A stretch of DNA of 64,000 nucleotides from assembly GCA_963843835.1 (NCBI GenBank), contig CAWJMD010000008.1:868001-932000 (forward strand), read 5' to 3'. Both the position numbers and the translations under genes were made by a program. Shown one piece after another: positions 36,659 through 44,744 of this stretch. The DNA is from CAWJMD01 sp963843835. GTDB lineage: Bacteria > Actinomycetota > Actinomycetes > Actinomycetales > CAWJMD01. The stretch's first letter is position 1. Each line of letters starts with the position of its first letter. The notes beneath the pieces are model-generated. The model was not told the DNA's origin. It ran no database searches and saw only the letters and a program-made list of their open reading frames with translations.

Positions 36659-37976
36659 TCAGGCGCTGAGCCGGTCGGCGGTGCCGCCGACGAACTGCAC
36701 CCCTTCGCCAGCCAAGACCTGCTCGACGCTGTCGTCGCGGCCGTCGTCCCACCGGAAGCGCGTCGACGGGCGGCCGGTGGCCTCCAGCAGCCGCCACGGG
36801 TTCGGGCAGGCGGTGCACCGCGTGACGTGCTGGCCCAAGGGCCGGCCGAGCGTCCCGATCACGGCGGCGGCGGCGCCGACGTGGCCCACCTGCCAGGCTC
36901 GACCCGTTCCAGCAACCGGTGCAGTCCTGTCCAGTCGAAGCCGGCCCCGATTCCGGTGCCGGCCAGCTCAGCCAGGCTGATCCCGTCCTCGGTTACGACC
37001 AGCCCTGTAGCGGCGCCGCCTGGGACTCCGGCCTCCGCGAGCTCGTACAGGCGGACGACCATCGCCGTGACGGACGCGTCCGGCACGTCGGCCTCGGCTG
37101 CCTCGTCCGCAACCCAGCGCAGTGGCCGGGACGCCTGCCCGGTCCAGGTCACCTGGTCGCGCTGACCGGTCTCGGCCCACCGCGCGAAACGGGCCGCGTC
37201 CGGGCCGGCTGCGCGGACCGTCAACGCCTGCCCGGCCGTCAGGGTGCCGGCGGCGATGATCTGGGCGACGGCGCGTTCGCGGCGCCCAGCCCGGCGGACC
37301 TGCTCGTCGCGGCGACGTTCGGCCAGCAGCGGAGAGACGGTGAACTCCTCAACGGCCGGGGTCGGGTACAGCGCCGACACAGACACGACCGGTCCGTGCT
37401 CAGTCCGGTAGGCGCGGATGGTGCGGAGCGTGATCTCGACGCCCATCTCGCGCAGCCAGACCGCGACCGCGGTCGTGGACGGGCTGAACCCGCCGGCGAG
37501 CAGCACGATCCGCGGCTCCTTCAGTGGCGCATTGACGAGCCCGCCCACGTCCTCGCTCAGGTGCGCCTCAAGCCGGGCCCGGGCGGCCTCGTCGTCCAAC
37601 GGGTCGCCGCACCGGGTCCGCCACGCCGCGTGCTCGCTCGCCAGGGTGTCGGGGGTGAACCTGCTGCAGAACGCGGCGTACTTGAGCGCCTGCACCTCGA
37701 CGGTCTCAGGTGCGGGGTCGCGTTTGAGCTCGACCACAACCAGGTGCCCGTCGCGGTCGAGTGCCAGCACGTCGAGGCGGTCGCGTTCGCGGCCGCGGAC
37801 CGAGGACCACCGGTCGCACTCGCTGGTCACGACCAGAAGGTCCTGCCCGAGCATCTCGGGGTGGGCCAGCACCCATTCTGAAGATGGGCCCGCTCGGTCA
37901 GCCCGACGTCGGCCAGGCTGACCGCGCCGGCGCGTAACGCAGCCGGTCCGTCGACGGTGTAGATCAGCTCGTCCAT
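36659..37976 (-). pseudogene. PD-(D/E)xK nuclease-family protein, frame-disrupted
   Basis: Joined, this is a protein of about 439 residues from ATG 37976. The N-terminal region has HLQEWVLAHPEMLGQDLLVV (an E lost to a one-base deletion near 37876), then the nuclease core RERDRLDVLALDRDGHLVVVELKRD. This is the Asp-x(n)-Glu-x-Lys pattern of PD-(D/E)xK enzymes of the NucS/DUF91 type, followed by ETVEVQALKYAAFCSRF. The C-terminal part includes WLREMGVEITLRTIRAYRTE, and after another indel near 36885 TRCTACPNPWRLLEATGRP and QVLAGEGVQFVGGTADRL to the stop. It is a host-type protein of actinobacteria, usually chromosomal; here it is inside the element. A defence or repair role is possible but unproven. 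Confidence 0.7.
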
Positions 37977-38148
37977 GCCGGGACGGTACGCCCGGCACTC
38001 CCCCGGCGCCCGCCGTCGTCCACCCAGGCAGCGGCCCATTGGGCAGACCGGAACGTGCAGGACGTTCTGGGGCCCTGGACAACGGCGGTCCGGGCCGCCG
38101 CGAAACAGCCGGGGGTCCGGGTTTTCCAGCACCCAATCCACCTGCAGG

Positions 38149-38205
38149 TGTAGCGAAATGCAGCCCGGATAGCACCTGGCTACAGGGCTATAGCTACCGC
38201 TACAC
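38149..38205. promoter_or_regulatory. TAGCG/TATAGC repeat cluster upstream of the nuclease-like gene
   Basis: GTGTAGCGAAATG is followed by ATAGC, GGCTA and CTATAGCTACCGCTACA within 57 bp. The cluster shares TAGCGAAA with the two end-repeat regions and lies about 175 bp ahead of the minus-strand start at 37976, so it may be an operator or part of the promoter. Confidence 0.45.
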
Positions 38206-38581
38206 GCGAAGCCGGACTGCGCCGCAACGCTCCCGTCGACCGCGAACCAGCCGGACGGTCCGGCGCGGGGAGTCCAAAGAAGGCCGACACTTCAGTCGTC
38301 ATTCCGCGGCCCGACCAGTCCTCGCATCCAGTCGGCTGGCCTGCGCCACCGAGTCGTTAGGAAAGTTTGTGGGGTTTAGCCGATCTGGATAAACCTTCAC
38401 ACGTGGCACCACGCACGCCCCGCATCGCCGATCTCGCAGACCTCGCCGACCACCAGATGGTGCGCCCCGGCCCGGGGCAGCGTCGCCGTGCTCTGACCTG
38501 GCCCGGATCTCGGTGTACTGACCGGGACATCTGGTCCCGGGGCGCGAACTCGCGTGCGCGTCCGAGCTCGCGGCTGGCCGG
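38206..38581. other. Stretch with no supportable gene
   Basis: About 375 bp. Minus-strand segments such as AHHLVVGEVCEIGDAGRAWC (ending at 38397) look protein-like but have no joinable start; the rest is noncoding in appearance. Confidence 0.3.
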
Positions 38582-39118
38582 TCAGGTCCCGGCACGTTCC
38601 AACCCCGTCGCGCGCGGCTGACAGCATCCGCGGTGCGACTCGTGCCACGTCCCTCCGCGCGTCCAGTCACCGAACATGACCGGGCACGTGGCCTCGTCGA
38701 GGGCGAGCAGGTCCTCGATGAGACCGGACCCCCAGGTAGGCGGTGAGCCGGTCAACGGGCCAGGTGACGTCGAAGACGTTCCCGCGCTCATCCTGCAACC
38801 AGGCGTACTCGACCAGCGCGCCGAGTCCCGCGATGTATGCCAGACCCACCGTGTACTGCAGGTCCGCCTGCAGCGTGCCGGCGACAGCGACTGGGTGTAC
38901 GCGTTCTCCCAGCAGCGACCGAGCGGACCGCGCTGAAGCCCGTCGATCAGCGGACGCGGCGTCCCAGGCAGGCCGTGCTCCAGGATCGCGTGCGTGGGCG
39001 AGTAAAGGGACTGGTTCCGCTCCATGCAGGAGCGTTCTTCGACCGCGGCCTGAAGGTGCGCCTGGGCTGCCGCGTGGGTCGTTGGGATCTGCCGTCTCGT
39101 GCTCGGTGATGGGGTCAT
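38582..39118 (-). pseudogene. Phage-type hypothetical protein, frame-disrupted
   Basis: Start ATG 39118, overlapping the stop of the small HTH gene. Pieces in three frames join to one protein of about 178 residues: TPSPSTRRQIPTTHAAAQAH, RNQSLYSPTHAILEHGLPG, GPLGRCWENAYTQSL, then AVAGTLQADLQYTVGLAYIA and GALVEYAWLQDERGNVFDVTWP, and LIEDLLALDEATCPVMF. The motif C-x-E/Q-N-A...Y-V-x-G-x-A...H/Y-A-W-x-x-D...D-x-T-W recurs in uncharacterised actinophage and prophage proteins. No function is known. It is cotranscribed with the HTH gene. Confidence 0.5.
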
Positions 39119-39254
39119 GCCCGGCACCGTCCGGCAAAGGCGGGTTCGGCGATCAACCCGCAGTGACCGGACCACAAGAGACAGTCGCGCCGCGCTGCGC
39201 CTGGCGGACCGAGACGCCCAGCTGGGCCGCTGCGTCCTGCAGTGTCACCTCCAT
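39115..39254 (-). pseudogene. Small helix-turn-helix (excisionase-like) protein, frame-disrupted
   Basis: ATG 39254 begins MEVTLQDAAAQLGVSVRQAQ, a MerR/excisionase-type helix-turn-helix. After about residue 21 one base change is needed to continue LLWSGHCGLIAEPAFAGRCRA, whose TGA overlaps the next gene's ATG (ATGA). The tail is not the usual HTH-DNA-binding wing, so it may be truncated. It lies 420 bp inside the right end of the element behind the TAGCG operator-like region, as expected for an element control gene. Confidence 0.55.
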
Positions 39255-39382
39255 GACGGATAACGTCGCGATGGCGAAGTTTTCTGTCAAGAGCGGAGGG
39301 ACCGAGAACTCCCGATTGCCTGGCTCCTAGAGGCACACACCTAGCACCCCAGCGCCTGCCCCCCGGCACCCGTGGCGCAGAT

Positions 39383-39416
39383 GTAGCGTTTTGTAGGGCG
39401 GTGTAGCGAAACACTA
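39383..39416. promoter_or_regulatory. TAGCG-type operator/promoter region (right copy)
   Basis: GTAGCG at 39383, TAGGGCG at 39394 and GTAGCGAAACACTA at 39403-39416, spaced about one to two helical turns. It lies 130-160 bp upstream of the minus-strand HTH gene. Confidence 0.5.
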
Positions 39417-39533
39417 GATGTGACCCTGCGTAGCCGTGCTGTGGCTTTGAGTAGCGGCGTCGCCGGGTACGAGGAGACCGCCGCTCGGCTGCGCAGCGGA
39501 CCCAACTTCGTGAGTCCCAGACCCCAAACGCGC

Positions 39534-39568
39534 AGGAGCCCCGGCCTCGTCGTGAGGCCGGGGCTCCT
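39534..39568 (-). terminator. Hairpin terminator downstream of nrdJ
   Basis: Arms AGGAGCCCCGGCCTC and GAGGCCGGGGCTCCT with a 5-base loop, about 110 bp past the nrdJ stop. It belongs to the element's end and not to nrdJ itself, so the element supplies the terminator. Confidence 0.75.
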
Positions 39569-39607
39569 ACCGCTCAACACCCAATCAATGTCCCGCTGAC
39601 CGAATCA

Positions 39608-39649
39608 GGGACATTGCTGACCGATCCAGGGACATTGCTGACCGATCCA
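39608..39649. repeat. 21-bp tandem direct repeat in the right end
   Basis: Two exact copies of a 21-bp unit beginning GGGACATTGCTGACC. Related half units continue to 39675 and in the left end. Confidence 0.85.
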
Positions 39650-39675
39650 GCAGGGACATTGACTGACCGTTCACA
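39629..39675. repeat. Right terminal inverted repeat
   Basis: Read inward (reverse complement) it starts TGTGAACGGTCAGTCAATGT and repeats CGGTCAGCAATGTCCC, mirroring the left end. Confidence 0.75.
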
Positions 39676-42560
39676 TCAGCTGCAGCCGCTGGTGCTCCCG
39701 CACCCCTCGCACACGTGGCAGCTGCCCGCCGGCCGCATCTTCGTCCCGCAGGTGAAGCACATCGGGGCGTCCGACTCGCGGCCCTGGATCACCTCGAGCA
39801 GCTCGGCCGAGGAGTGCACCGCCTTGGGGGCCTCCTTGACCGCGGCCTCCTCGACCGGTCTTCTCCGGGTCTCGGCCTTCGCCTCGTACGTCGGGAGCCG
39901 ACTGCGCCAGGCGTCTCGGACGTCCTGCTCGGACTCGTCCGACACCGGCTCGTACGAACCGGTCTCGAGCTGGCGGGTGCGCTCGGCGGCGGTGTGGATG
40001 CCGTAGGCGGACCGGGTCTCGAACGGCAGGTAGTCCAGCGCCAGGCGACGGAACACGTAGTCCATCACCGACTGGCTCATCCGCACGTCCGGGTCGTCGG
40101 TCATGCCGGCCGGCTCGAACCGCATGTTGGTGAACTTCTCGACGTAGGTCTCCAGCGGCACGCCGTACTGCAGCGCGATGGAGATCGCGATCGAGAAGGC
40201 GTCCATCACGCCGGCCAGGGTGGAGCCCTGCTTGCCGAGCTTGAGGAAGACCTCGCCGAGGCCGTCGTCCGGGTAGGAGCCGGCCGTCATGTAGCCCTCG
40301 GCGCCACCGACGCTGAACGAGGTGGTGATCGACGGGCGCGACTTCGGCAGCCGGCGACGGGTCGGCTTGTTGACCTCGACGACCTTGACCTCGGCCTCGA
40401 CCACGTCCGCGGCGTCCTTCTTGGCCTTGCCGCCGCCGTCGGACAGCGGCTGGCCGACCTTGCAGTTGTCGCGGTAGACGGCCAGCGCCTTCAGGCCGAG
40501 CTTCCAGCCCTGGTAGTAGACGTCGGCGATCTCCTCGACCGTGGCGTCCTCGGGCAGGTTGACCGTCTTGGAGATCGCGCCGGACAGGAACGGCTGGGCG
40601 GCCGCCATCATCCGCACGTGGCCCATCGGCTTGATGGACCGCTCCCCCATCGCGCAGTCGAACACGTCGTAGTGCTCGGGCTTCAGGCCCGGGGCGTCGA
40701 CGACGTGGCCGTGCTCGGCGATGTACTCGACGATCGCCTCGACCGTCTCCTCGGCGTAGCCGAACTTGCGCAGCGCCGCGGGGATGGTCTGGTTGACGAT
40801 CTGCATCGAGCCGCCGCCGACCAGCTTCTTGAACTTCACCAGCGAGAAGTCGGGCTCGATGCCGGTGGTGTCGCAGTCCATCATGAAGCCGATGGTGCCG
40901 GTGGGGGCGAGCACCGACGCCTGGGCGTTGCGCCAGCCGTTCTTCGCGCCGATCGACAGCACCTGCTCCCACGCCTTGGTGGCCTCGCGGTGCACGTCCT
41001 TGTCCATCGTGTGCAGCGTGCGCACCGCGTCGTTGGCGGCGGCGTGCTTGCGCATCACCCGGGTGTGCGCCTCGGCGTTCTGCGCGAAGCCCTCGTACGG
41101 GCCGACCACGCCGGCCAGCTCGGCGGAGCGCTTGTACGACGTCCCGGTCATCAGCGAGGTGATCGACGCGGCGAGCGCGCGGCCGCCGTCGCTGTCGTAC
41201 GCCAGGCCCGAGGCCATCAGCAGCGCACCGAGGTTGGCGTACCCGATGCCGAGCTGGCGGAACTTGCGGGTGGTGTCGCCGATCGCCTCGGTCGGGAAGT
41301 CGGCGAAGCAGATCGAGATGTCCATCGCGGTGATGATCATCTCGACGGCCTTGGCGAACGTCTTCGCGTCGAAGCTGCCGTCGTCCTTGAGGAACTTCAG
41401 CAGGTTCAGGCTCGCCAGGTTGCAGCGACGAGTTGTCGAGGTGCATGTACTCCGAGCACGGGTTCGACGCGGTGATGCGGCCGGACTCCGGGCGTGGTGT
41501 GCCAGTCGTTGATCGTGTCGTCGTACTGGATGCCCGGGTCGGCGCAGGCCCACGCGGCCTGGGCGATCTTGTCGAACAGGCCCTTGGCGTCGACCGTCTC
41601 GATGACCGAGCCGTCGATCCGCGAGGTCAGGCCGAACTCGCCCTTCTCCTCCACCGCGCGCATGAACGCGTCGGTGACGCGGACCGAGTTGTTGGCGTTC
41701 TGGTACTGCACCGAGGTGATGTCGGCGCCGCCGAGGTCCATGTCGTAGCCGGCGTCGCGCAGGACGCGGATCTTGTCCTCCTCGCGCGCCTTGGTCTCGA
41801 CGAACTCCGCGATGTCGGGGTGGTCGACGTCGAGCACGACCATCTTCGCCGCGCGACGGGTGGCGCCGCCGGACTTGATCGTGCCGGCGGAGGCGTCGGC
41901 GCCGCGCATGAAGGAGACCGGGCCGGACGCGGTGCCGCCGGAGGAGCGCAGCAGCTCCTTCTCGAGCGGATGCGGGACAGGTTCAGGCCGGCACCGGAGC
42001 CGCCCTTGAAGATCAGGCCCTCCTCCTTGTACCAGTTGAGGATCGAGTCCATCGAGTCGTCGACGGCGAGGATGAAGCACGCCGCGACCTGCTGCGGGCT
42101 CGAGGTGCCGACGTTGAACCACACCGGGCTGTTGAACGAGAAGATCTGGTGCAGCAGCATCCAGGTGAGCTCGTGCTCGAAGACGGTCGCGTCGTCCTCG
42201 GTGGCGAAGTAGCCGTGGTCGCGGCCGGCCTGGGTGTAGGTGAGCACCACGCGGTCGACCAGCTGCTTCAGGCCCTGCTCGCGCTCGGGGGTGCCGACGG
42301 CGCCGCGGAAGTACTTGGTGGTGACGATCGTGGAGGCGTTGACGCTCCAGAAGTCGGGGAACTCGACGCCGCGCTGCTCGAAGATCGTCTCGCCGGACTT
42401 CCAGTTCGTCTGGACGACGTCGCGCCGCTCCCAGGTGACCTCGTCGTACGGGTGCACGCCAGGCGTGGTGTACACGCGCTCGATCGTCAGGCCCTTGCCG
42501 CTGCTTGCTGCTGGCGCCCTTGCGGGTGCCCGCGGCGGTGCCTGGGGCGGTCTCGGTCAT
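39676..42560 (-). CDS. nrdJ: Vitamin B12-dependent ribonucleotide reductase (class II), frame-disrupted in four places
   Basis: This adenosylcobalamin-dependent enzyme reduces ribonucleoside diphosphates to deoxyribonucleotides. The full reading is about 960 residues from ATG 42560. It shows VWFNVGTSSPQQVAACFIL (N-terminal active-site region), SGAGLNLSRIRS, SASAGTIKSGG-type ADASAGTIKSGGATRRAA, ASNPCSEYMHLDNSSCNLASL (finger-loop Cys region), LAPTGTIGFMMDCDTTG, and a C-terminal Zn-finger-like tail MCFTCGTKM..CHVCEGCGSTSGCS. Frame changes lie near 42500 (extra base), 41968 (lost base), 41500 and 41427 (extra G each). Because the gene is normally essential, sequence error is likely. It is downstream of nrdR, and the stop codon lies exactly at the boundary of the transposon-like element. 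Confidence 0.95.
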
Positions 42561-42653
42561 CTGTTGCTCGTCCCCTCGTCGTGCTGCGGTGGTGCTGGCC
42601 GTCGTCTGTGGTGCTGCGGGTCGCTGCAGGTCGGGGTCGTACGCGTCAGTCCA

Positions 42654-43238
42654 TCACTGGTGGTGCTGACACGTTCTGCTGGGTGTGAAGTTGGGAACCG
42701 GCGGCGGCGTCGGCTTCCCCTCCCAAGCCGCCGGCGGTGACTCAGGGGCCGCTGCGCCGGGGCGGTGTCGGCCGGGTTCGACCCCGGTGGGGTCGCCCTC
42801 GGCACGCAGCAGGGTGATGGCGGCCTCGAAGTCCTCGAGCGACTCGAACGCCTGGTAGACCGACGCGAACCGCAGGTAGGCCACCTCGTCGAGCTCGCGC
42901 AGCGGGGCGAGGACGGCGACGCCGACCTCGTGCGCCTCGATCTCGGCGCAGCCGCTGGCCCGGATCGTGCTCCTCGACCGTCTGCGCGAGCAGCGCGAGC
43001 TCGTCCTCGCTGACCGGGCGTCCCTGGCAGGCCTTGCGGACGCCGGCCACGACCTTGTCGCGGCTGAACGGCTCGGCGGTGCCGGACCGCTTGACCACGG
43101 TGAGGCGGTCGTCTCCACGGTGGTGAAGCGGCGGTCGCACTCGGGGCACTGACGGCGGCGGCGGATGGCCGCGCCGTCGTCGGCCGTGCGCGAGTCGACG
43201 ACCCGGGAGTCGCTGTGGCGGCAGAACGGGCAGTGCAC
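42654..43238 (-). CDS. nrdR: NrdR transcriptional repressor of ribonucleotide reductase genes, frame-disrupted twice
   Basis: NrdR binds NrdR boxes with its Zn ribbon and senses ATP/dATP through an ATP-cone. The start GTG 43238 gives HCPFCRHSDSRVVDSRTADD and RRRQCPECDRRFTTVET, the four-Cys ribbon. The ATP-cone follows in a second frame (TVVKRSGTAEPFSRDKVVAG, RKACQGRPVSEDELALLAQTVEE) and returns to the first frame for IRASGCAEIEAHEVGVAVLA, LDEVAYLRFASVYQAF and LEDFEAAI. A lost base near 43115 and an extra one near 42968 cancel, so only the ATP-cone middle is out of frame. A C-terminal extension of about 40 residues is Pro-rich. It is directly upstream of nrdJ in one operon. Confidence 0.93.
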   Translation of the reverse strand: MHCPFCRHSDSRVVDSRTADDGAAIRRRRQCPECDRRFTTVETTASPWSSGPAPPSRSAATRSWPASARPARDARSARTSSRCSRRRSRSTIRASGCAEIEAHEVGVAVLAPLRELDEVAYLRFASVYQAFESLEDFEAAITLLRAEGDPTGVEPGRHRPGAAAPESPPAAWEGKPTPPPVPNFTPSRTCQHHQ

Positions 43239-43343
43239 CAGCGGGCTCCTCTCCGGGTCCCCCGCCTCGCGGTCCGTCCGTCCACATGCCTGTGGACGAC
43301 TTCGTCGGCGGCGTCACAACCTGTGGACGAATCACATCCATGT

Positions 43344-43359
43344 CAACTACTAGATGTTG
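43344..43359. promoter_or_regulatory. Candidate NrdR box upstream of nrdR-nrdJ
   Basis: The 16-bp imperfect palindrome CAACTACTAGATGTTG lies about 105 bp before the nrdR start. Its position and CTA-centred symmetry suit autoregulation by NrdR, but only one box is visible. Confidence 0.4.
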
Positions 43360-43490
43360 GGGTGAACGCTAGGACGAGCCCCACATGTTCCGCAAGCACT
43401 TCGGCTGAAGTCGCGCGTGTCGCGCGTCGTGTCGCGCTGTACAGGCCGGGGACCAGCACGTCCGCCCGCCCCGGCGGGCGGGGCCGGCGG

Positions 43491-43985
43491 TCAGGCCGAG
43501 GCGGCGCCGACCTCGTCGAGGACCTTGGCGAAGCACCGGCTGTCGGGCTCGCAGCGGTAGGTGCCGAACTTCTCGGTCGGGGCGTACCCGGCAGACGTGT
43601 AGAGGCCGATCGCCTCCGGCTGCATGAGCCCGGTCTCGAGGACGAGCCGCCGGCGGCCGGCGTCGCGGGCGCGACGCTCGAGCTCGGCCAGGACGGCACG
43701 CCCCAGCCCGAGCCCGCGCCGGGTCGGCACGACGTACATCCGCTTGATCTCGGCGTCTCCGTCCGCGAAGAAGGGCTCGTCGGAGTCGTGGGCGCGCCAC
43801 CCGCCGCAGGCCACTGCCCCACCGTCGACGTACCCGACGACGAAGGTGCCGCGCGGAAGGTGGAACTCGGTGAAGTCCAAGGGGGTGGCATCCTCGCCGC
43901 CGTAGCGGCGCACGTACTCCTGCTGCACCTCGGCGACGAGCCGCAGGGCATCGGGGTGGTCGAGGGGAACGGTCCGGAGCTCCAC
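43491..43985 (-). CDS. GNAT family N-acetyltransferase
   Basis: A 164-residue protein with the GNAT fold. Motif A is RMYVVPTRRGLGLGRAVLAELERRA (acetyl-CoA binding R/Q-x-x-G-x-G/A), followed by LVLETGLMQPEAIGLYTSAGYAPTEKF. The N-terminal half has the strand FVVGYVDGGAVACGGWRAH. The start is uncertain: GTG 43985 fits the conserved beginning VELRTVPLDHPDALRL, while the frame is open to 44030. The substrate is unknown. It lies between nrdR and the LysM gene, all on the minus strand, but each with its own gap. Confidence 0.85.
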   Translation of the reverse strand: MELRTVPLDHPDALRLVAEVQQEYVRRYGGEDATPLDFTEFHLPRGTFVVGYVDGGAVACGGWRAHDSDEPFFADGDAEIKRMYVVPTRRGLGLGRAVLAELERRARDAGRRRLVLETGLMQPEAIGLYTSAGYAPTEKFGTYRCEPDSRCFAKVLDEVGAASA

Positions 43986-44065
43986 GATCGTGAGACTACG
44001 ACCTGGTCGGCCCGCACGTCGCCACCTCACGATCGAGCCCGGGCTCCGGTGTGGGAGAGCGTCCC

Positions 44066-44467
44066 TCAGCCGGCCGGGACGATCAGCGTCTGGCCGGCCG
44101 ACACCTGCGAGGTGGTCAGCCCGTTGAGCTGCTGGATGTCGATGATCACGTCACGGCGGTCGGCACCCGGGACGGCTTCCCCGGCGATCGACCACAGGGA
44201 CTCACCCGGCTGCACCACGACCGTCGCGGTGCCCGTGGACGTCGCTCCGTCGCCGGCCAACGCGTTCTGCGCGCCGGCCACTCCCCCGCCGACCAGCACC
44301 AGGGCTGCCAGCATCGTGATGGCCAGTCGCCCACGTCGGGTCAGGGTCAGCGGCGCGTCGGCGCGCTCGGTCCGAGCGGGGACGGCGGACAGGTGGCGTG
44401 TGGGGTCCTGCTGGCCGCCGGCACCGAAGGGGCTCACCATGGCCGGGCTGACTGTCATCGCGCTCAT
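44066..44467 (-). CDS. LysM-domain protein diverging from lexA
   Basis: A 133-residue membrane-anchored protein. ATG 44467 has GGAGG six bases upstream. After an Ala/Thr/Arg-rich start comes one TM segment (LAITMLAALVLVGGGVAGA, about residues 65-83) and a C-terminal LysM domain (VVVQPGESLWSIAGEAVPGA ... VIIDIQQLNGLTTSQVSAGQTLIVPA), which binds peptidoglycan. Such a LysM gene beside lexA is common in actinobacteria and often under SOS control, as in the cell-division inhibitor family of C. glutamicum DivS and M. tuberculosis Rv2719c. The four LexA-type boxes between it and lexA support SOS induction here. A role in halting division during DNA damage is therefore plausible, not shown. Confidence 0.88.
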   Translation of the reverse strand: MSAMTVSPAMVSPFGAGGQQDPTRHLSAVPARTERADAPLTLTRRGRLAITMLAALVLVGGGVAGAQNALAGDGATSTGTATVVVQPGESLWSIAGEAVPGADRRDVIIDIQQLNGLTTSQVSAGQTLIVPAG

Positions 44468-44497
44468 CGGGACCTCCGGGCGTGTGGGGAAGGATGT

Positions 44498-44511
44498 CGA
44501 ACGGTTGTTCG
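44498..44511. promoter_or_regulatory. LexA (SOS) box 1
   Basis: CGAACGGTTGTTCG matches the actinobacterial SOS-box pattern CGAAC-N4-GTTCG exactly. It lies closest to the LysM gene start. Confidence 0.82.
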
Positions 44512-44566
44512 ATCGAACGCCTGTACGAGTTCTACCAGCCGTCTCCGACGGTGTCCAGCGCTCAGT

Positions 44567-44580
44567 CGAACAAGTGTTCG
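44567..44580. promoter_or_regulatory. LexA (SOS) box 2
   Basis: CGAACAAGTGTTCG matches CGAAC-N4-GTTCG exactly and the purine/pyrimidine preference of the middle. Confidence 0.88.
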
Positions 44581-44581
44581 T

Positions 44582-44595
44582 CGGACAGGTGTTCG
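44582..44595. promoter_or_regulatory. LexA (SOS) box 3, imperfect
   Basis: CGGACAGGTGTTCG, one mismatch in the left half; one base after box 2. Confidence 0.6.
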
Positions 44596-44660
44596 TCGTC
44601 ATGTCCCGGAGTCCACCAGCCGCCACCGACAGTCGGTCCGCTCAGGCTGCGACACGCCTT

Positions 44661-44674
44661 CGAACAGGTGTTTG
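44661..44674. promoter_or_regulatory. LexA (SOS) box 4, imperfect, before lexA
   Basis: CGAACAGGTGTTTG, one mismatch in the right half; about 70 bp ahead of the lexA start, a natural autorepression site. Confidence 0.7.
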
Positions 44675-44744
44675 AATCGGGGCCGTCGGAGCCCTACGGT
44701 TTCCTCATCGGCACCACCCGCACACGGCTCCAGGAGGCACCGCG

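Larger units (their letters stand above)
32262..39675. mobile_element. 7.4-kb transposon-like element carrying toxin-immunity genes, inserted at the nrdJ stop
   Basis: The boundaries are seen directly. Both ends begin TGTGAACGGTCA reading inward, share CAATGTCC a few bases later and a further internal CGGTCA..ATGTCCC motif, and are flanked by TCAGC. Multiple inward repeats of this kind recall the ends of IS21-type elements, but no istA/istB or any other transposase or integrase can be found inside. Cargo is: a disrupted hypothetical gene, the DNRLRE-toxin/immunity and TNT/immunity operon, a small secreted protein, a PD-(D/E)xK protein, a phage-type hypothetical gene and a small HTH gene. It may be a non-autonomous element moved by enzymes encoded elsewhere. 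Several cargo genes have indels. Confidence 0.65.
39350..39675. repeat. Right-end repeat of the element (homologous to 31868-32256)
   Basis: Contains, in order, the TAGCG region, a terminator hairpin and a run of GGGACATT..GACC units up to the boundary at 39675. It includes a 21-bp direct repeat at 39608-39628 and 39629-39649. Confidence 0.75.

Noticed and set aside
32262..39675. Phage or ICE with a tyrosine integrase
   Set aside because: No integrase or replication/transfer gene is visible, and the target is a protein gene end with short inverted repeats, which fits a transposon better. A tyrosine-recombinase element with a lost integrase is not fully excluded.
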